From Treponema sp. (GTDB lineage Bacteria; Spirochaetota; Spirochaetia; Treponematales; Treponemataceae), in assembly GCA_024698325.1 (NCBI GenBank), contig JAILRG010000144.1:1-37373 (forward strand): a stretch of 37,373 bases of DNA, given 5' to 3'. Shown here in pieces: positions 8,556 to 16,618 of this stretch. Below the pieces are notes generated by a model. The model saw only the letters and a program-made list of their open reading frames with translations, did no database searches and was not told where the DNA came from. Within the stretch, counting starts at the first letter, position 1; the number at the start of each line of letters is the position of its first letter. A program made the position numbers and the translations under genes.

Positions 8556-8615
8556 ACTGTAATTTTAATGGCAAAATGCCGTATTTACAAGAAAAACAAA
8601 AATGCGGAGAAGAAA

Positions 8616-9860
8616 ATGAAAAACGCAATTGTCGGTCAGTCTGGTGGTCCCACTTCGGTGATTAACGCAAGCCTTGCCGGTGTCTTTGAAGCTGCACGCG
8701 ACCGCGGTGCCGAGCATGTTTTCGGCATGGTTCACGGCATTCAGGGACTTTTGCAGGAAAAGTACGTGGATTTAGGTGAAAAGCTTCACGGCGCTCTGGA
8801 TATAGAGCTCTTAAAACGTACGCCTTCAAGCTATTTGGGAAGCTGCCGCTACAAGCTTCCGGAGCTAGATGCTCCCGATGCAGGGCCGGTATATGAAAAA
8901 ATCATGGCGCTGCTTGAAAAACTCAATATCGGCTATTTCTTCTATATTGGTGGAAACGATTCCATGGATACGATAAACAAGCTTGCCATGTACGGGAAGC
9001 AGATTGGCAGCGACATTCGTTTTATCGGTGTTCCAAAGACGATTGATAATGACTTGTGCGTAACTGATCATACCCCGGGCTATGGCAGCGCGGCAAAATA
9101 TATTGGCACGGTAATGAAAGAAATCATCCGGGATGCCACTGTGTACGGCACTAACTATGTAACGATTGTGGAGATAATGGGACGCAATGCCGGATGGCTT
9201 ACAGCCGCTGCTGCTCTTGCAAAAAGTGAGGACTGCGAAGGCGTGGATATGATTTGTCTGCCGGAAGTGCCGTTCAATGTTGACCGGTTTGTGGAAAAAG
9301 TAAAGCGTATGCAGGCACAGAAAGCCAGTGTGGTGATTGCGGTAAGCGAGGGTGTAAAGCTTGAGGATGGCCGCTACGTCTGTGAGCTAGCCGATGACGT
9401 GCATGCTGTCGACGCATTTGGTCACAAGGCGCTTACAGGAACGGCGCGGTTCCTTGCGAATACGGTTGCCCGCGCACTGAATACAAAAACCCGCAGCATA
9501 GAGCTTTCTACGCTGCAGCGCTGTGCCGGCCATGTAACCAGCCGTACCGATATTACCGAGGCGTATCAGGTGGGTGGCGCTGCCGTTAAGGCTGCATTTG
9601 AGGGGCACACCGGCGAAATGGTTGCCATCAAGCGCCTGTCTAATGCGCCGTACCAGTGCACTACGGAGCTGCATCCTATCAGCGAGGTTGCTAATCTTGA
9701 AAAGAAAGTGCCGCTTGAATGGATAAATGAAGATCACACGCAGATGCTTCCGGCATTTATTGAATACGCAATGCCGCTCGTGCAGGCAGAGCTTACGCCT
9801 ATTTACGTGAGCGGCCTTCCGCATCATATCTACCTGGAAGAGCGCAAATCTGCTGAGTAA
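8616..9860 (+). CDS. pfp: 6-phosphofructokinase, probably pyrophosphate-dependent
   Basis: Phosphorylates fructose 6-phosphate to fructose 1,6-bisphosphate. The 414-residue length and the opening 'NAIVGQSGGPTSVINASLAGV' match the clostridial PPi-dependent enzymes of about 415 residues. Motifs: 'GGNDSMDT' in place of the ATP enzymes' GGDGS, and 'PKTIDNDL', whose Lys is associated with pyrophosphate use; 'MGRNAGW' binds fructose 6-phosphate. The phosphoryl donor is therefore inferred to be PPi, which makes the step reversible and saves ATP. The frame stays open upstream to 8307, but that part runs antisense through the neighbouring EAL gene and is not protein-like; the ATG at 8616 has GGAG 7 nt upstream and starts exactly at the conserved N-terminus. 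Transcribed alone, convergent with mgtC. Confidence 0.93.
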   Translation: MKNAIVGQSGGPTSVINASLAGVFEAARDRGAEHVFGMVHGIQGLLQEKYVDLGEKLHGALDIELLKRTPSSYLGSCRYKLPELDAPDAGPVYEKIMALLEKLNIGYFFYIGGNDSMDTINKLAMYGKQIGSDIRFIGVPKTIDNDLCVTDHTPGYGSAAKYIGTVMKEIIRDATVYGTNYVTIVEIMGRNAGWLTAAAALAKSEDCEGVDMICLPEVPFNVDRFVEKVKRMQAQKASVVIAVSEGVKLEDGRYVCELADDVHAVDAFGHKALTGTARFLANTVARALNTKTRSIELSTLQRCAGHVTSRTDITEAYQVGGAAVKAAFEGHTGEMVAIKRLSNAPYQCTTELHPISEVANLEKKVPLEWINEDHTQMLPAFIEYAMPLVQAELTPIYVSGLPHHIYLEERKSAE

Positions 9861-9898
9861 GCCCTTTGCGGCTCGTCCTGCACCAGCAGCACATCCCC

Positions 9899-9965
9899 GT
9901 CGCCCGCCCGGCGCATGGACGCGCACAGATGAATGCTTGACGAGTTTGCAAGGCAAACTCGCTGA
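9899..9965. repeat. 67-bp intergenic direct repeat, copy 1
   Basis: About 90% identical, without gaps, to 9985-10051. The conserved parts are a GC-rich head (GCCCGGCGCATGGACGCGCA) and a tail with the hairpin CGAGTTTGC-AAG-GCAAACTCG, then CTGA. It lies just past the pfp stop. The centre-to-centre period of the pair is 86 bp. Confidence 0.85.
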
Positions 9966-9984
9966 ATAAACTCTAGACAAGGAT

Positions 9985-10051
9985 GTCGCCAGCCCGGCGC
10001 ATGGACGCGCACACATAAAAGCCTGACGAGTTTGCACAGCAAACTCGCTGA
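9985..10051. repeat. 67-bp intergenic direct repeat, copy 2
   Basis: Second copy of the element at 9899-9965, with seven substitutions and no gaps. Its hairpin reads CGAGTTTGC-ACA-GCAAACTCG, so the stem is conserved and the changes fall in the loop and the linker, as expected for a structure under selection or recently copied. Confidence 0.85.
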
Positions 10052-10085
10052 GTTATAGCTAGACATGGAAGTCTAGCTATAACTC
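10050..10085. terminator. perfect 15-bp hairpin at the mgtC stop codon, possible terminator
   Basis: GAGTTATAGCTAGAC, a 6-nt ATGGAA loop and the exact reverse complement. It abuts repeat copy 2 and overlaps the last bases of mgtC. It sits between convergent genes but has no T tract on either strand, so intrinsic termination is uncertain; it could instead protect the mRNA 3' end. Confidence 0.5.
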
Positions 10086-10809
10086 ACATTTCCTCAATGT
10101 GGTAGACATAATCCAGCGTGCACAGGGCTTCTATAATCTCTTTATGGGTTTTGTATTTTTTAAGCTCTGTGCTGCTGATGGAAATTGCGATGGAGTAGAC
10201 ACTCAGTCCGCTGTTGGCATAGGCCGGGTTCATTTCGATGGCGTCGATGCGAAGGCCCAGCTTGCGGATTGTGGTGACAAAGTTCTGCAGGTTCAGGCTG
10301 TTTTTTAACTCCAGGTGAATCTCGAAGTGATTGGAGCGGTTTTTCAGGTAGAATTCCAGCACAGGCAGGTAGTTCAGGCAGAACAAAAGCAGTGCATACG
10401 AAACCAGCGTTACGGTGTAAAAGCCGGCTCCCAGCGCAAGTCCGAGAATACAGCTTGCCCAGAGCGCGACCGAGGTTGTTAAGCCCATAATCTGATTGCG
10501 GGAGCTGAAAAACAGCGTGCGCGTTGCAATGCGGGCTGCCGCTAAAACTGACGCTGCTGACAGAAAGAAGAAGCTGGTACCAAAGGTGCGCGCAATATAA
10601 ATGTCGAGCATCATAACGACGGTGCCAGCAAGCGTAACGACGATAAACGTGCGGAACCCCGCCGAATGCCGCTTGCTGGAGCGTTCCCAGCCCAAGACGG
10701 CAGACAGCACCAGAGATGCAAACAGTCTGAGCAAAATTGAGCTGGTGTTAAGTGTAATTGACCAGCTGCCAAGCAGGGCTGCAATCGGGTCTATAATCTG
10801 TGTATTCAT
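10084..10809 (-). CDS. MgtC/SapB family membrane protein
   Basis: A 241-residue inner-membrane protein. The N-terminal part (about 20-165) has four or five hydrophobic helices and the family signature: 'GWERSSKRHSAGFRTF' followed by 'VTLAGTVVMML', and later 'GLTTSVALWASCILGLALGAGFY'. The C-terminal 75 residues are soluble and ACT-like, as in full-length MgtC proteins. The family is linked to magnesium limitation, acid adaptation and ATP synthase control, but the role of most members is unproved. Its ATG overlaps the stop of the upstream antiporter gene in an ATGA, so the two are translationally coupled and probably act together on ion or proton balance. A perfect hairpin covers its stop codon. 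Confidence 0.88.
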   Translation of the reverse strand: MNTQIIDPIAALLGSWSITLNTSSILLRLFASLVLSAVLGWERSSKRHSAGFRTFIVVTLAGTVVMMLDIYIARTFGTSFFFLSAASVLAAARIATRTLFFSSRNQIMGLTTSVALWASCILGLALGAGFYTVTLVSYALLLFCLNYLPVLEFYLKNRSNHFEIHLELKNSLNLQNFVTTIRKLGLRIDAIEMNPAYANSGLSVYSIAISISSTELKKYKTHKEIIEALCTLDYVYHIEEM

Positions 10810-12260
10810 CGGGGCCTCCTGAAACTTTCTGTATATCCTTTCGGTATTTCTCCAAAAATAGTGGCAGAATGGCGTTCAGCCGCTTCTGTGTAGGCTTCTT
10901 CTTCCTCGTTTACCGTGTGCAGCGGCAGTTCCTCCTGGATTTTCTGAATGCGCTCAATAAGAATTTCCAGCTGCGTTTTTTCCTTGCCGTCGGGAGCGGT
11001 TGTGCTGACCGGCGCCAAATCTTCGAGCTTGTTTGAGTATGATTTTGAAAGATAAAGCGCAAGCTTTCCGCAGGCGGGTCCAATCAGTTCGTAGAGGACG
11101 CTTGAAGCAAGTATAATCGTTAGGAGTGCATCGCCGGCCTCTCCTTGCAGCGTGCGAGCGCCCAGTTCGGCAAGGCCTATGGCAACGCCTGCCTGCGGAA
11201 TGAGCGCAAGTCCCAGATACCGCCGCGTGTTGGGGCTTTTGTGCACAAGGAAACAGCCTGCCCATGCACCGCTGTATTTTCCGGCGATGCGGGCGATAAA
11301 GTACAGCACGCCAATCAGAAGGAGTGACGCGCTTCCTACGGCGCCGGAGGGATTTACAAGTGACTGCAGGTCAAAAGACATGCCGCTGCGGACAAAGAAA
11401 AGCAGCAGAAGCGGCGGGCTAAAATAGCTGAGCTGCTTAAAAAGCTTGTCGTCGTCAGTCATGTTGATGTAGGTGGTTGCCATGCTCATGCAGCCGAGAA
11501 GCGGAGACACTTCGAAAATGGTGCATATGCCGCAGAACGAAAACAGCATGGCAACGGCAATAATCAGGCGGTTGTCGGTGGAGCGCGTTTTTGGGCGCAG
11601 CATAATCATCAGCAGAACGCCAAAAAGAATGCCCAGAAAGAGAACGCCGCAGTTGGTAAGCACCGGCACAAAAATCCGCCGTATCGAAAAAGCGCCGCCT
11701 GCATAGGAATGTACTGCGATGGAGATGGCGACGCTGTAGGCAACGAGCGCTACAATGTTATCGAAGGCGACTACCTGCAGCAGTGTTTCGACAAAATCTC
11801 CCTTAGCGCCAGTCTGGCGGATTGTCATCATCGTGGAAGCTGGAGCGGTGGCCGCGGCAAGTGCTGCAAGAACAACTGAAAATGCCAGTTCGAGGTGCAG
11901 AATCCAGAATGTTACAATAAAGACGAATGTGCTGGCAGCCATTGCTTCCAGCAAAGTAATGGCAATGACCTTTACGCCGTTTTTGCGCAGCGTGTCGGTG
12001 CGGAAAAACTCGCCGGTGCTAAAAGCTATAAAGGCAAGCGCAATATCGGAAAGAAAGCTGGTGCCGGAAATAATCTGCCGTGGGACTAAGTTCAGACAGA
12101 ACGGGCCAATAAGAATGCCTGCTATGATGTACGCAGTCACATTGGGGAGCCTGAGTCGTTTAGTAACCCGGGTCATTAAAAAACCGGCTATAAGCGCCAT
12201 TGAAATTGAAATAATAACAGTTGCGGCAGGTGTACTGCCGGCGTAAATCCGTGAAAGCAT
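10806..12260 (-). CDS. CPA2-type cation:proton antiporter (KefB/NapA-like)
   Basis: A 484-residue protein with about 12 hydrophobic helices over residues 10-415, and no RCK/TrkA nucleotide-binding domain afterwards; the last 65 residues are a charged tail with 'EDLAPVSTT' and a Glu-rich segment. Motifs such as 'NVTAYIIAGILIGP' and 'FIAFSTGEFF' in helices 2-3, and 'ALIPQAGVAIGLAELGA' near helix 11, are those of the Na+/H+ or K+/H+ exchanger superfamily. The ion is not determined by the sequence. It has its own promoter (TTCGCA-17-TATACT, 12282-12310), a GAGG site 8 nt before the ATG, and a 4-bp overlap with mgtC downstream, making a two-gene ion-homeostasis operon. Confidence 0.88.
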   Translation of the reverse strand: MLSRIYAGSTPAATVIISISMALIAGFLMTRVTKRLRLPNVTAYIIAGILIGPFCLNLVPRQIISGTSFLSDIALAFIAFSTGEFFRTDTLRKNGVKVIAITLLEAMAASTFVFIVTFWILHLELAFSVVLAALAAATAPASTMMTIRQTGAKGDFVETLLQVVAFDNIVALVAYSVAISIAVHSYAGGAFSIRRIFVPVLTNCGVLFLGILFGVLLMIMLRPKTRSTDNRLIIAVAMLFSFCGICTIFEVSPLLGCMSMATTYINMTDDDKLFKQLSYFSPPLLLLFFVRSGMSFDLQSLVNPSGAVGSASLLLIGVLYFIARIAGKYSGAWAGCFLVHKSPNTRRYLGLALIPQAGVAIGLAELGARTLQGEAGDALLTIILASSVLYELIGPACGKLALYLSKSYSNKLEDLAPVSTTAPDGKEKTQLEILIERIQKIQEELPLHTVNEEEEAYTEAAERHSATIFGEIPKGYTESFRRPR

Positions 12261-12281
12261 AGATAAGCCTCTATTTTTTTC

Positions 12282-12310
12282 AGTATAGCACGCAAAAACA
12301 GTTTTGCGAA
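12282..12310 (-). promoter_or_regulatory. promoter of the antiporter-mgtC operon
   Basis: On the minus strand: TTCGCA (12305-12310), a 17-bp spacer, and TATACT (12282-12287). Distance to the ATG at 12260 is 21 bp, leaving room for the GAGG ribosome site. Confidence 0.5.
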
Positions 12311-12332
12311 TTTTTATTCTTAAGATTTTAAA

Positions 12333-12350
12333 CTCTCAGTTTAATGAGAG
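12333..12350 (-). terminator. weak hairpin at the end of the clostripain-like gene
   Basis: CTCTCA/TGAGAG, a 6-bp stem overlapping the TAA stop codon at 12341-12343, followed on the minus strand by TTTAAAATCTT. A weak terminator at best. Confidence 0.35.
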
Positions 12351-13867
12351 ATATGCTGTTCCCAGAGCCTTAGTAGCATACCCCAGTTTTTGCTGTAGCC
12401 GGTTTTTTCGCTGTAGGATGACCAGAGTCCGGACAGTCTGGGTTGCGTAACAATCGTAAGGCCTAGCTGGCAGTCTTCGCAGGTAAACTCGGTTTGACTC
12501 AATTCGGCAAGTTCAATAAAAGCAGAAAGATTCTTTTGATAGATGCAGTTTTCGGATACGGCATCATACTGGAATGCATTACAGTTGAACGAGCCATACC
12601 CCATTTTTCCCATCCAGGAAGTCTGAATGATGCGGGTAAGGTCAGAGGATACGGCACTGGCAGCCTGTTTGATTTCTGCGGGGATGTTGCAGTCTTCGGA
12701 GGCCTGGCAGAGATTCCGGCAGAAATAGCCGATGTCGTTTACATCTGCATAGGTTGCGCTGTAAGCCATGCCCTTGCAGTTATCAACATTGCTGCGGTCT
12801 TGCTTTAGGAAGGTGTCGTAGACTGTTACGGCAAGCTCTTCGTCTTTTAGCAGCAGCCCGGCGAGCGCGTCTATGTCCCTGTACAGCGATTCCTGGAGTT
12901 CTGCACGAAGGCTATATTGTACCTGCGTCAGCACGGTGTCGTAGCTGGTTCTGTCCCTGTTGTCATTTGTCTTTGCGCAATAAGATTTCATGTTGTAGGC
13001 ATAGGATGCGACTACTAACTGGCCGAAATCATCCCCTGAGCTGACATTCGGCAGGTTTCTGAAAATGACGTCGTATTTATTTGCATACGATATGTTGGGG
13101 CTTGCAAGCAGGTAATCGGCGCAGCCGCTCAGCAGATAGGCGATTTCCGCCGAGCCTTGCAGACAGCAGTCCATCCAGATTGTGTTTATGTGAATGTTTG
13201 CGTAATTGATGGCGTCTCTTATGTCAACAGCTGTCAGTATGGTATTGCTGCTACTGGTTTCGTCGGCGCAAAGAGAGCGGGCGGCGGAAAATCCACCGCT
13301 GACGTTTTCAAATTCGGTGCCGTTTCCGTGGTTGTTTAGTACCAGCACGGTGTTGTCAGAAGAAAAATGATTGTTCGCCCACTGCAGAAAGCTTGCAAGC
13401 GTCTGAACGTCGCCCATATCAGGTTCGGCCGTAAGCCACGAAGAAGCTGTAGCCGTCAAGTCCTCGGTGTCGGCGGCGAGCCACCAGTCTGTCTGTAAAT
13501 CTGGCGACAGCTCCATGCTGCTGCCAAGTTTGTAAATGCCGGCTTCCGGATGAATGCGGGTGTTTTTCCATTTTTTTGCTTCGGACTCACTTTGCCCGTC
13601 CCATAAAACGATGACAGTTGCAAGCGGGCTTGCGGAAGAACCGTCACGAAGCTGCGAAAGTCCATATTCGGCATAGAAAATGTCTTTCCAAAGCTCATCA
13701 TTCAGATTATTGTCAGCGTCACAATAGATAAGGAAAAGCCAGTCACTATTTTTTGGGGAACCTTCTTCTTCCGTCGGTGTGTTGAATAAAGCACAGGCTG
13801 ACAGCAGCGTCAGCGTGATACAGAGAAAAAATGCTTTTAAAACTAACCAACGCAGGTATCTGTGCAA
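12341..13867 (-). CDS. clostripain-like (C11) cysteine peptidase lipoprotein
   Basis: A 508-residue surface or periplasmic lipoprotein: a basic start, a hydrophobic segment and lipobox 'LSAC' with Cys25. The peptidase C11 fold is shown by 'LIYCDADNNLNDELW' near the N-terminus, a His in 'LVLNNHGNGTEF', and a Cys in 'TIWMDCCLQGSAEIAYLLSG'. Known C11 enzymes carry His and Cys at these places and cut after Arg or Lys. Here the usual D-A-C-L-M is D-C-C-L-Q, so two cysteines are adjacent. The start codon is TTG, with AGGGG upstream; no ATG precedes the signal peptide. It lies 58 bp downstream of the MMPL exporter on the same strand and may be read from it. Substrate unknown; secreted proteins or gut peptides are plausible. 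Confidence 0.87.
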   Translation of the reverse strand: MHRYLRWLVLKAFFLCITLTLLSACALFNTPTEEEGSPKNSDWLFLIYCDADNNLNDELWKDIFYAEYGLSQLRDGSSASPLATVIVLWDGQSESEAKKWKNTRIHPEAGIYKLGSSMELSPDLQTDWWLAADTEDLTATASSWLTAEPDMGDVQTLASFLQWANNHFSSDNTVLVLNNHGNGTEFENVSGGFSAARSLCADETSSSNTILTAVDIRDAINYANIHINTIWMDCCLQGSAEIAYLLSGCADYLLASPNISYANKYDVIFRNLPNVSSGDDFGQLVVASYAYNMKSYCAKTNDNRDRTSYDTVLTQVQYSLRAELQESLYRDIDALAGLLLKDEELAVTVYDTFLKQDRSNVDNCKGMAYSATYADVNDIGYFCRNLCQASEDCNIPAEIKQAASAVSSDLTRIIQTSWMGKMGYGSFNCNAFQYDAVSENCIYQKNLSAFIELAELSQTEFTCEDCQLGLTIVTQPRLSGLWSSYSEKTGYSKNWGMLLRLWEQHISH

Positions 13868-13925
13868 AGGGCCCCCTGATTGCGATGGTTAATTTTAAGG
13901 CTATTTTTTAGATTTTGTCAAAATT

Positions 13926-16589
13926 TTATTTTTGTGGTGATGAAGGCGCTTTAAAATGCCCGGGTGATTGTGAATCTTGTGGGGCCGGTGCAGAGGGCGG
14001 TTGCGCTGATTTTGCCTGAGGAAGAGCCGTGCAGAACGCGCAGAGGCAGGCTGTTGTAAGCCCGGCAGTAACGGTCAGGCCGATTGTGTGAACGGGAGCA
14101 AAGCTGATAAAGGTTAATGCGCCAAAGGACACGGCTGTCGTTAAAAAGGAAAGGCCGATGGCGAATCTGTTGAGATGAGAATCTGCCTTGTCGTCGTCTG
14201 CAGCAGCGCCTTCTATGGCGTAGATGATGTAATCAAGCCCGAGTCCGAAAACAAGCACCATGCCCGTAACGCTGAAAAAGCCGACGGGTTTTCCGGTAAG
14301 CGTAAGGACGGCAATGGTCGTCAGTACGGTGGTTAGCGGAATCAGGGCGATGCGGAAGAGGACTCGCGCCGGATAAAAGAATGCAAGCAGTATTAGGACA
14401 AGTACAAAGGCTGCCGACAGCAGTTTGAGCATGATGGCTGTCAGCTGATTCAGTTCTGTGCCGACATCGGACACTTTGTTTACGAAGGCGACTCCCGGAA
14501 TATCTGCCGCAAGGTCGCGAAAAACGGCTTCTTCAGCTGCCGTGTGGAGCGGCATAACGACGCTGCAGAAAACACCGTCAACTTCCCCGAGCCAGAGATT
14601 TGCAATAATGCTTTTTACGGCGGCTGGCAGGCGGCTTTCCAGGCTGATGCGCTTTTTGGCTGCAGCCTTGTACTGTGTGGCAAATCGTGCGGTGCCTGCC
14701 TCCGCGCTAAAGCCAAGCGTTTCGTACTGACTTTTTGCAAGCGGAAGTAATGCCTCTGCCGCCCTGTAGCTTTGTTCCTGCGTTTTTACTGAGGGAATAA
14801 AGCTGGTGACGGCCAGATAACTCTGCAATAATCCGCCGTTAGTGGCAGCGTCGAGTCTCTGCGTAAGCATTTCTTCTGTTTGAAGCACTGCCTCGGGACT
14901 GTCGCCGGAAACAAGGTAGTACCAGCCGGCAGAGCCGTAGTCCAGTACCTGTGCCGTAATCTTTTCGCTTTCGAACAGATGTTCGCTCATTGTATACATA
15001 TCCCGCAGGTTGTTATCAATCTGCAGTTGGTTTCTTAGAGCTAGCAGCGTAATGGCTGCCAGCGCGAGGATAATTACTGGTACGCGTGTGGTAAAATGCC
15101 GTGCAGAAAAATTGCGTGCGGTGCAAAGCCGTGTGCCAAAAGACTGTGGGGAACGCGGCGGCACAGTGCCAGATGCAGGCTTTTTCCAAAATGCGCCGTG
15201 TTTGGGGAGCGTTCTGGCCGGTGCGGCAGGAAGCGGGAGTGACGGGTACAGGCAGAGCACCCACAGAAATGCGCTCAGCAGGCCGGTAAACAGGAAAACG
15301 GCAACCTGTCGTAAAAACGGAAACGGCGCAAGAAATAAAGATGCAAAGCAAATCTCGGTGGAGATAAAACTCAGGAGAATTCCCCGGCGAATCTTTCTGC
15401 TGACAGCGTTTCCATCTGCACAGGCGGCATCAGCTTTCCAGTGCACGAAAAAATGAATTGAATAATCAAGGCTGGTGCCGATAAGCGTCGTTCCGAACAC
15501 AAAGGTCAGCACGTGGATTTCACGGAAAAACAAAAGCACTGTCACGAGGCCCGTCCCGCAGGAAACGGCAACGGCAAGTGCAGAAATCAACGCGGGAAGC
15601 GGACTGCGGAAAATATACAGGAACAGCAGGATTATGAGCAGGATTCCGGCTATGGAAATGACCGTCACCTGTTTCTGGACGCTGGAAGCGCTTTCCCAGC
15701 TGTGGAACGGCACTCCGCTGTAGGCAAAACGTACGCCGCTGTCGGCGGTTATTGCGGCGCAGCTTTTGTAGATGGCAGGGACTGCAGCGCTGCTTGTCGT
15801 AAGCGATGTGGAATCTGGCGTTAAAATGCCTCGCAGGAGTACGAACCAGAGGCCGTCATGCTCTGCTGCAAGTACGCCCTCGTGTATCTGCATGGCGCCA
15901 GTGTTGGCTCCTGCAAGCGAAAGAATCCTCAGCAAGGCGCCTCCGGCAAGGTCAAAAGGGTCGTCTTCCAGAGAGGAAAAGTCTGTAAGCCCGTACATGC
16001 CCATGCCGAAAATGCGGGAAAGCGCTTCTTCGGCTACTGTTTCTGCCCTCCCCTGCTCCAGCGATTCGATGGTGTCTCCGTCCAGGAGGACGAAGCGGTT
16101 GTCTGATAAAAAGCCGGTAAGCTCCGAGGCCATGTCGCTTCCAGCATAGAGCGAAAGTTCTTCAAAACAGGCTGGAACGGCGGGCAGAGCCGGCATTTCG
16201 GCTTCTGGCGCTGCCAGTCCGGAAGCAGCCGATTCGAGGTCAGTAGCTTCGGCTGATTTTTCGGGCGCTGCGTTCGGCAAAAACGCGCGGTAGAACCTTT
16301 CGGCAGCGGCTTTCGCGCGGGAAAAATCTTCGCTGTAAGCAAGCAGCGTCACAGACCTGCTGGTACGGCTCCCTAGCGCGGCGTCTGCTTTTGCTGCCTG
16401 TTTAAGGCTGTGGGACGGCGGCAGAATGTCAAAAAGGCTGGTATTAAAACGGGGTGCGGGCAGAACAGCGAGCGAAAGCAAAAAAGCCGCTGCAAGTGCT
16501 GCGTAAAAAATCAGGCAAATCAGCGCAAGCCGTGCAGAACGCCGCGTGCAGGGCGCCTTTCGTGCCAAAAAATCAGTGTGAAAAGTCAT
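13926..16589 (-). CDS. RND-superfamily (MMPL-like) lipid exporter
   Basis: An 887-residue inner-membrane protein with the duplicated RND/MMPL layout: one helix (about 22-44), a large periplasmic domain (about 46-315), a group of five helices (320-460), a helix near 510-525, a second periplasmic domain (to about 715) and five more helices (720-860). It includes 'FVFGTTLIGTSLDYSIHFF' and 'GMVLVFGLGLDYIIYAIEG', the paired helix-4-like segments with the proton-relay Asp. This is the predicted-exporter type found next to LolA-like proteins, GT2 and thioesterases in aryl-polyene/flexirubin loci, and the same partners are here. The start has no ribosome site, but an extended -10 (TGATACAAT) ends 7 nt before the ATG. 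Likely cargo is a lipid or lipid-linked glycan; unproved. LolA and UppP lie upstream on the same strand. Confidence 0.9.
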   Translation of the reverse strand: MTFHTDFLARKAPCTRRSARLALICLIFYAALAAAFLLSLAVLPAPRFNTSLFDILPPSHSLKQAAKADAALGSRTSRSVTLLAYSEDFSRAKAAAERFYRAFLPNAAPEKSAEATDLESAASGLAAPEAEMPALPAVPACFEELSLYAGSDMASELTGFLSDNRFVLLDGDTIESLEQGRAETVAEEALSRIFGMGMYGLTDFSSLEDDPFDLAGGALLRILSLAGANTGAMQIHEGVLAAEHDGLWFVLLRGILTPDSTSLTTSSAAVPAIYKSCAAITADSGVRFAYSGVPFHSWESASSVQKQVTVISIAGILLIILLFLYIFRSPLPALISALAVAVSCGTGLVTVLLFFREIHVLTFVFGTTLIGTSLDYSIHFFVHWKADAACADGNAVSRKIRRGILLSFISTEICFASLFLAPFPFLRQVAVFLFTGLLSAFLWVLCLYPSLPLPAAPARTLPKHGAFWKKPASGTVPPRSPQSFGTRLCTARNFSARHFTTRVPVIILALAAITLLALRNQLQIDNNLRDMYTMSEHLFESEKITAQVLDYGSAGWYYLVSGDSPEAVLQTEEMLTQRLDAATNGGLLQSYLAVTSFIPSVKTQEQSYRAAEALLPLAKSQYETLGFSAEAGTARFATQYKAAAKKRISLESRLPAAVKSIIANLWLGEVDGVFCSVVMPLHTAAEEAVFRDLAADIPGVAFVNKVSDVGTELNQLTAIMLKLLSAAFVLVLILLAFFYPARVLFRIALIPLTTVLTTIAVLTLTGKPVGFFSVTGMVLVFGLGLDYIIYAIEGAAADDDKADSHLNRFAIGLSFLTTAVSFGALTFISFAPVHTIGLTVTAGLTTACLCAFCTALPQAKSAQPPSAPAPQDSQSPGHFKAPSSPQK

Positions 16590-16596
16590 CGGCTGG

Positions 16597-16602
16597 ATTG
16601 TA
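16597..16602 (-). promoter_or_regulatory. extended -10 for a leaderless MMPL exporter transcript
   Basis: TACAAT on the minus strand, preceded by TGA (extended -10), ends 7 nt before the ATG at 16589. The -35 region is poor. No Shine-Dalgarno sequence exists for this gene. Confidence 0.4.
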
Positions 16603-16618
16603 TCAGCAATCAGTTTTT

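Noticed and set aside
8307-8615. 103-codon N-terminal extension of the phosphofructokinase frame
   Set aside because: Half of it is antisense to the EAL gene and it is not protein-like; the ATG at 8616 has a good ribosome site and begins the conserved N-terminus.
9387-10066. Minus-strand ORFs across the 67-bp repeats (for example ending in repeated 'VRVHAPG')
   Set aside because: They are the translation of the repeat itself plus antisense of pfp; there is no ribosome site or promoter, and the repeat structure explains the recurring peptide.
15016-15456. Overlapping ORFs in both strands of the MMPL exporter gene
   Set aside because: They are within a well-defined transmembrane protein; none has start signals or domain features.
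13926-16589. Frameshift or truncation of the long exporter gene
   Set aside because: Both membrane halves and both periplasmic domains are complete in one frame of the normal length.
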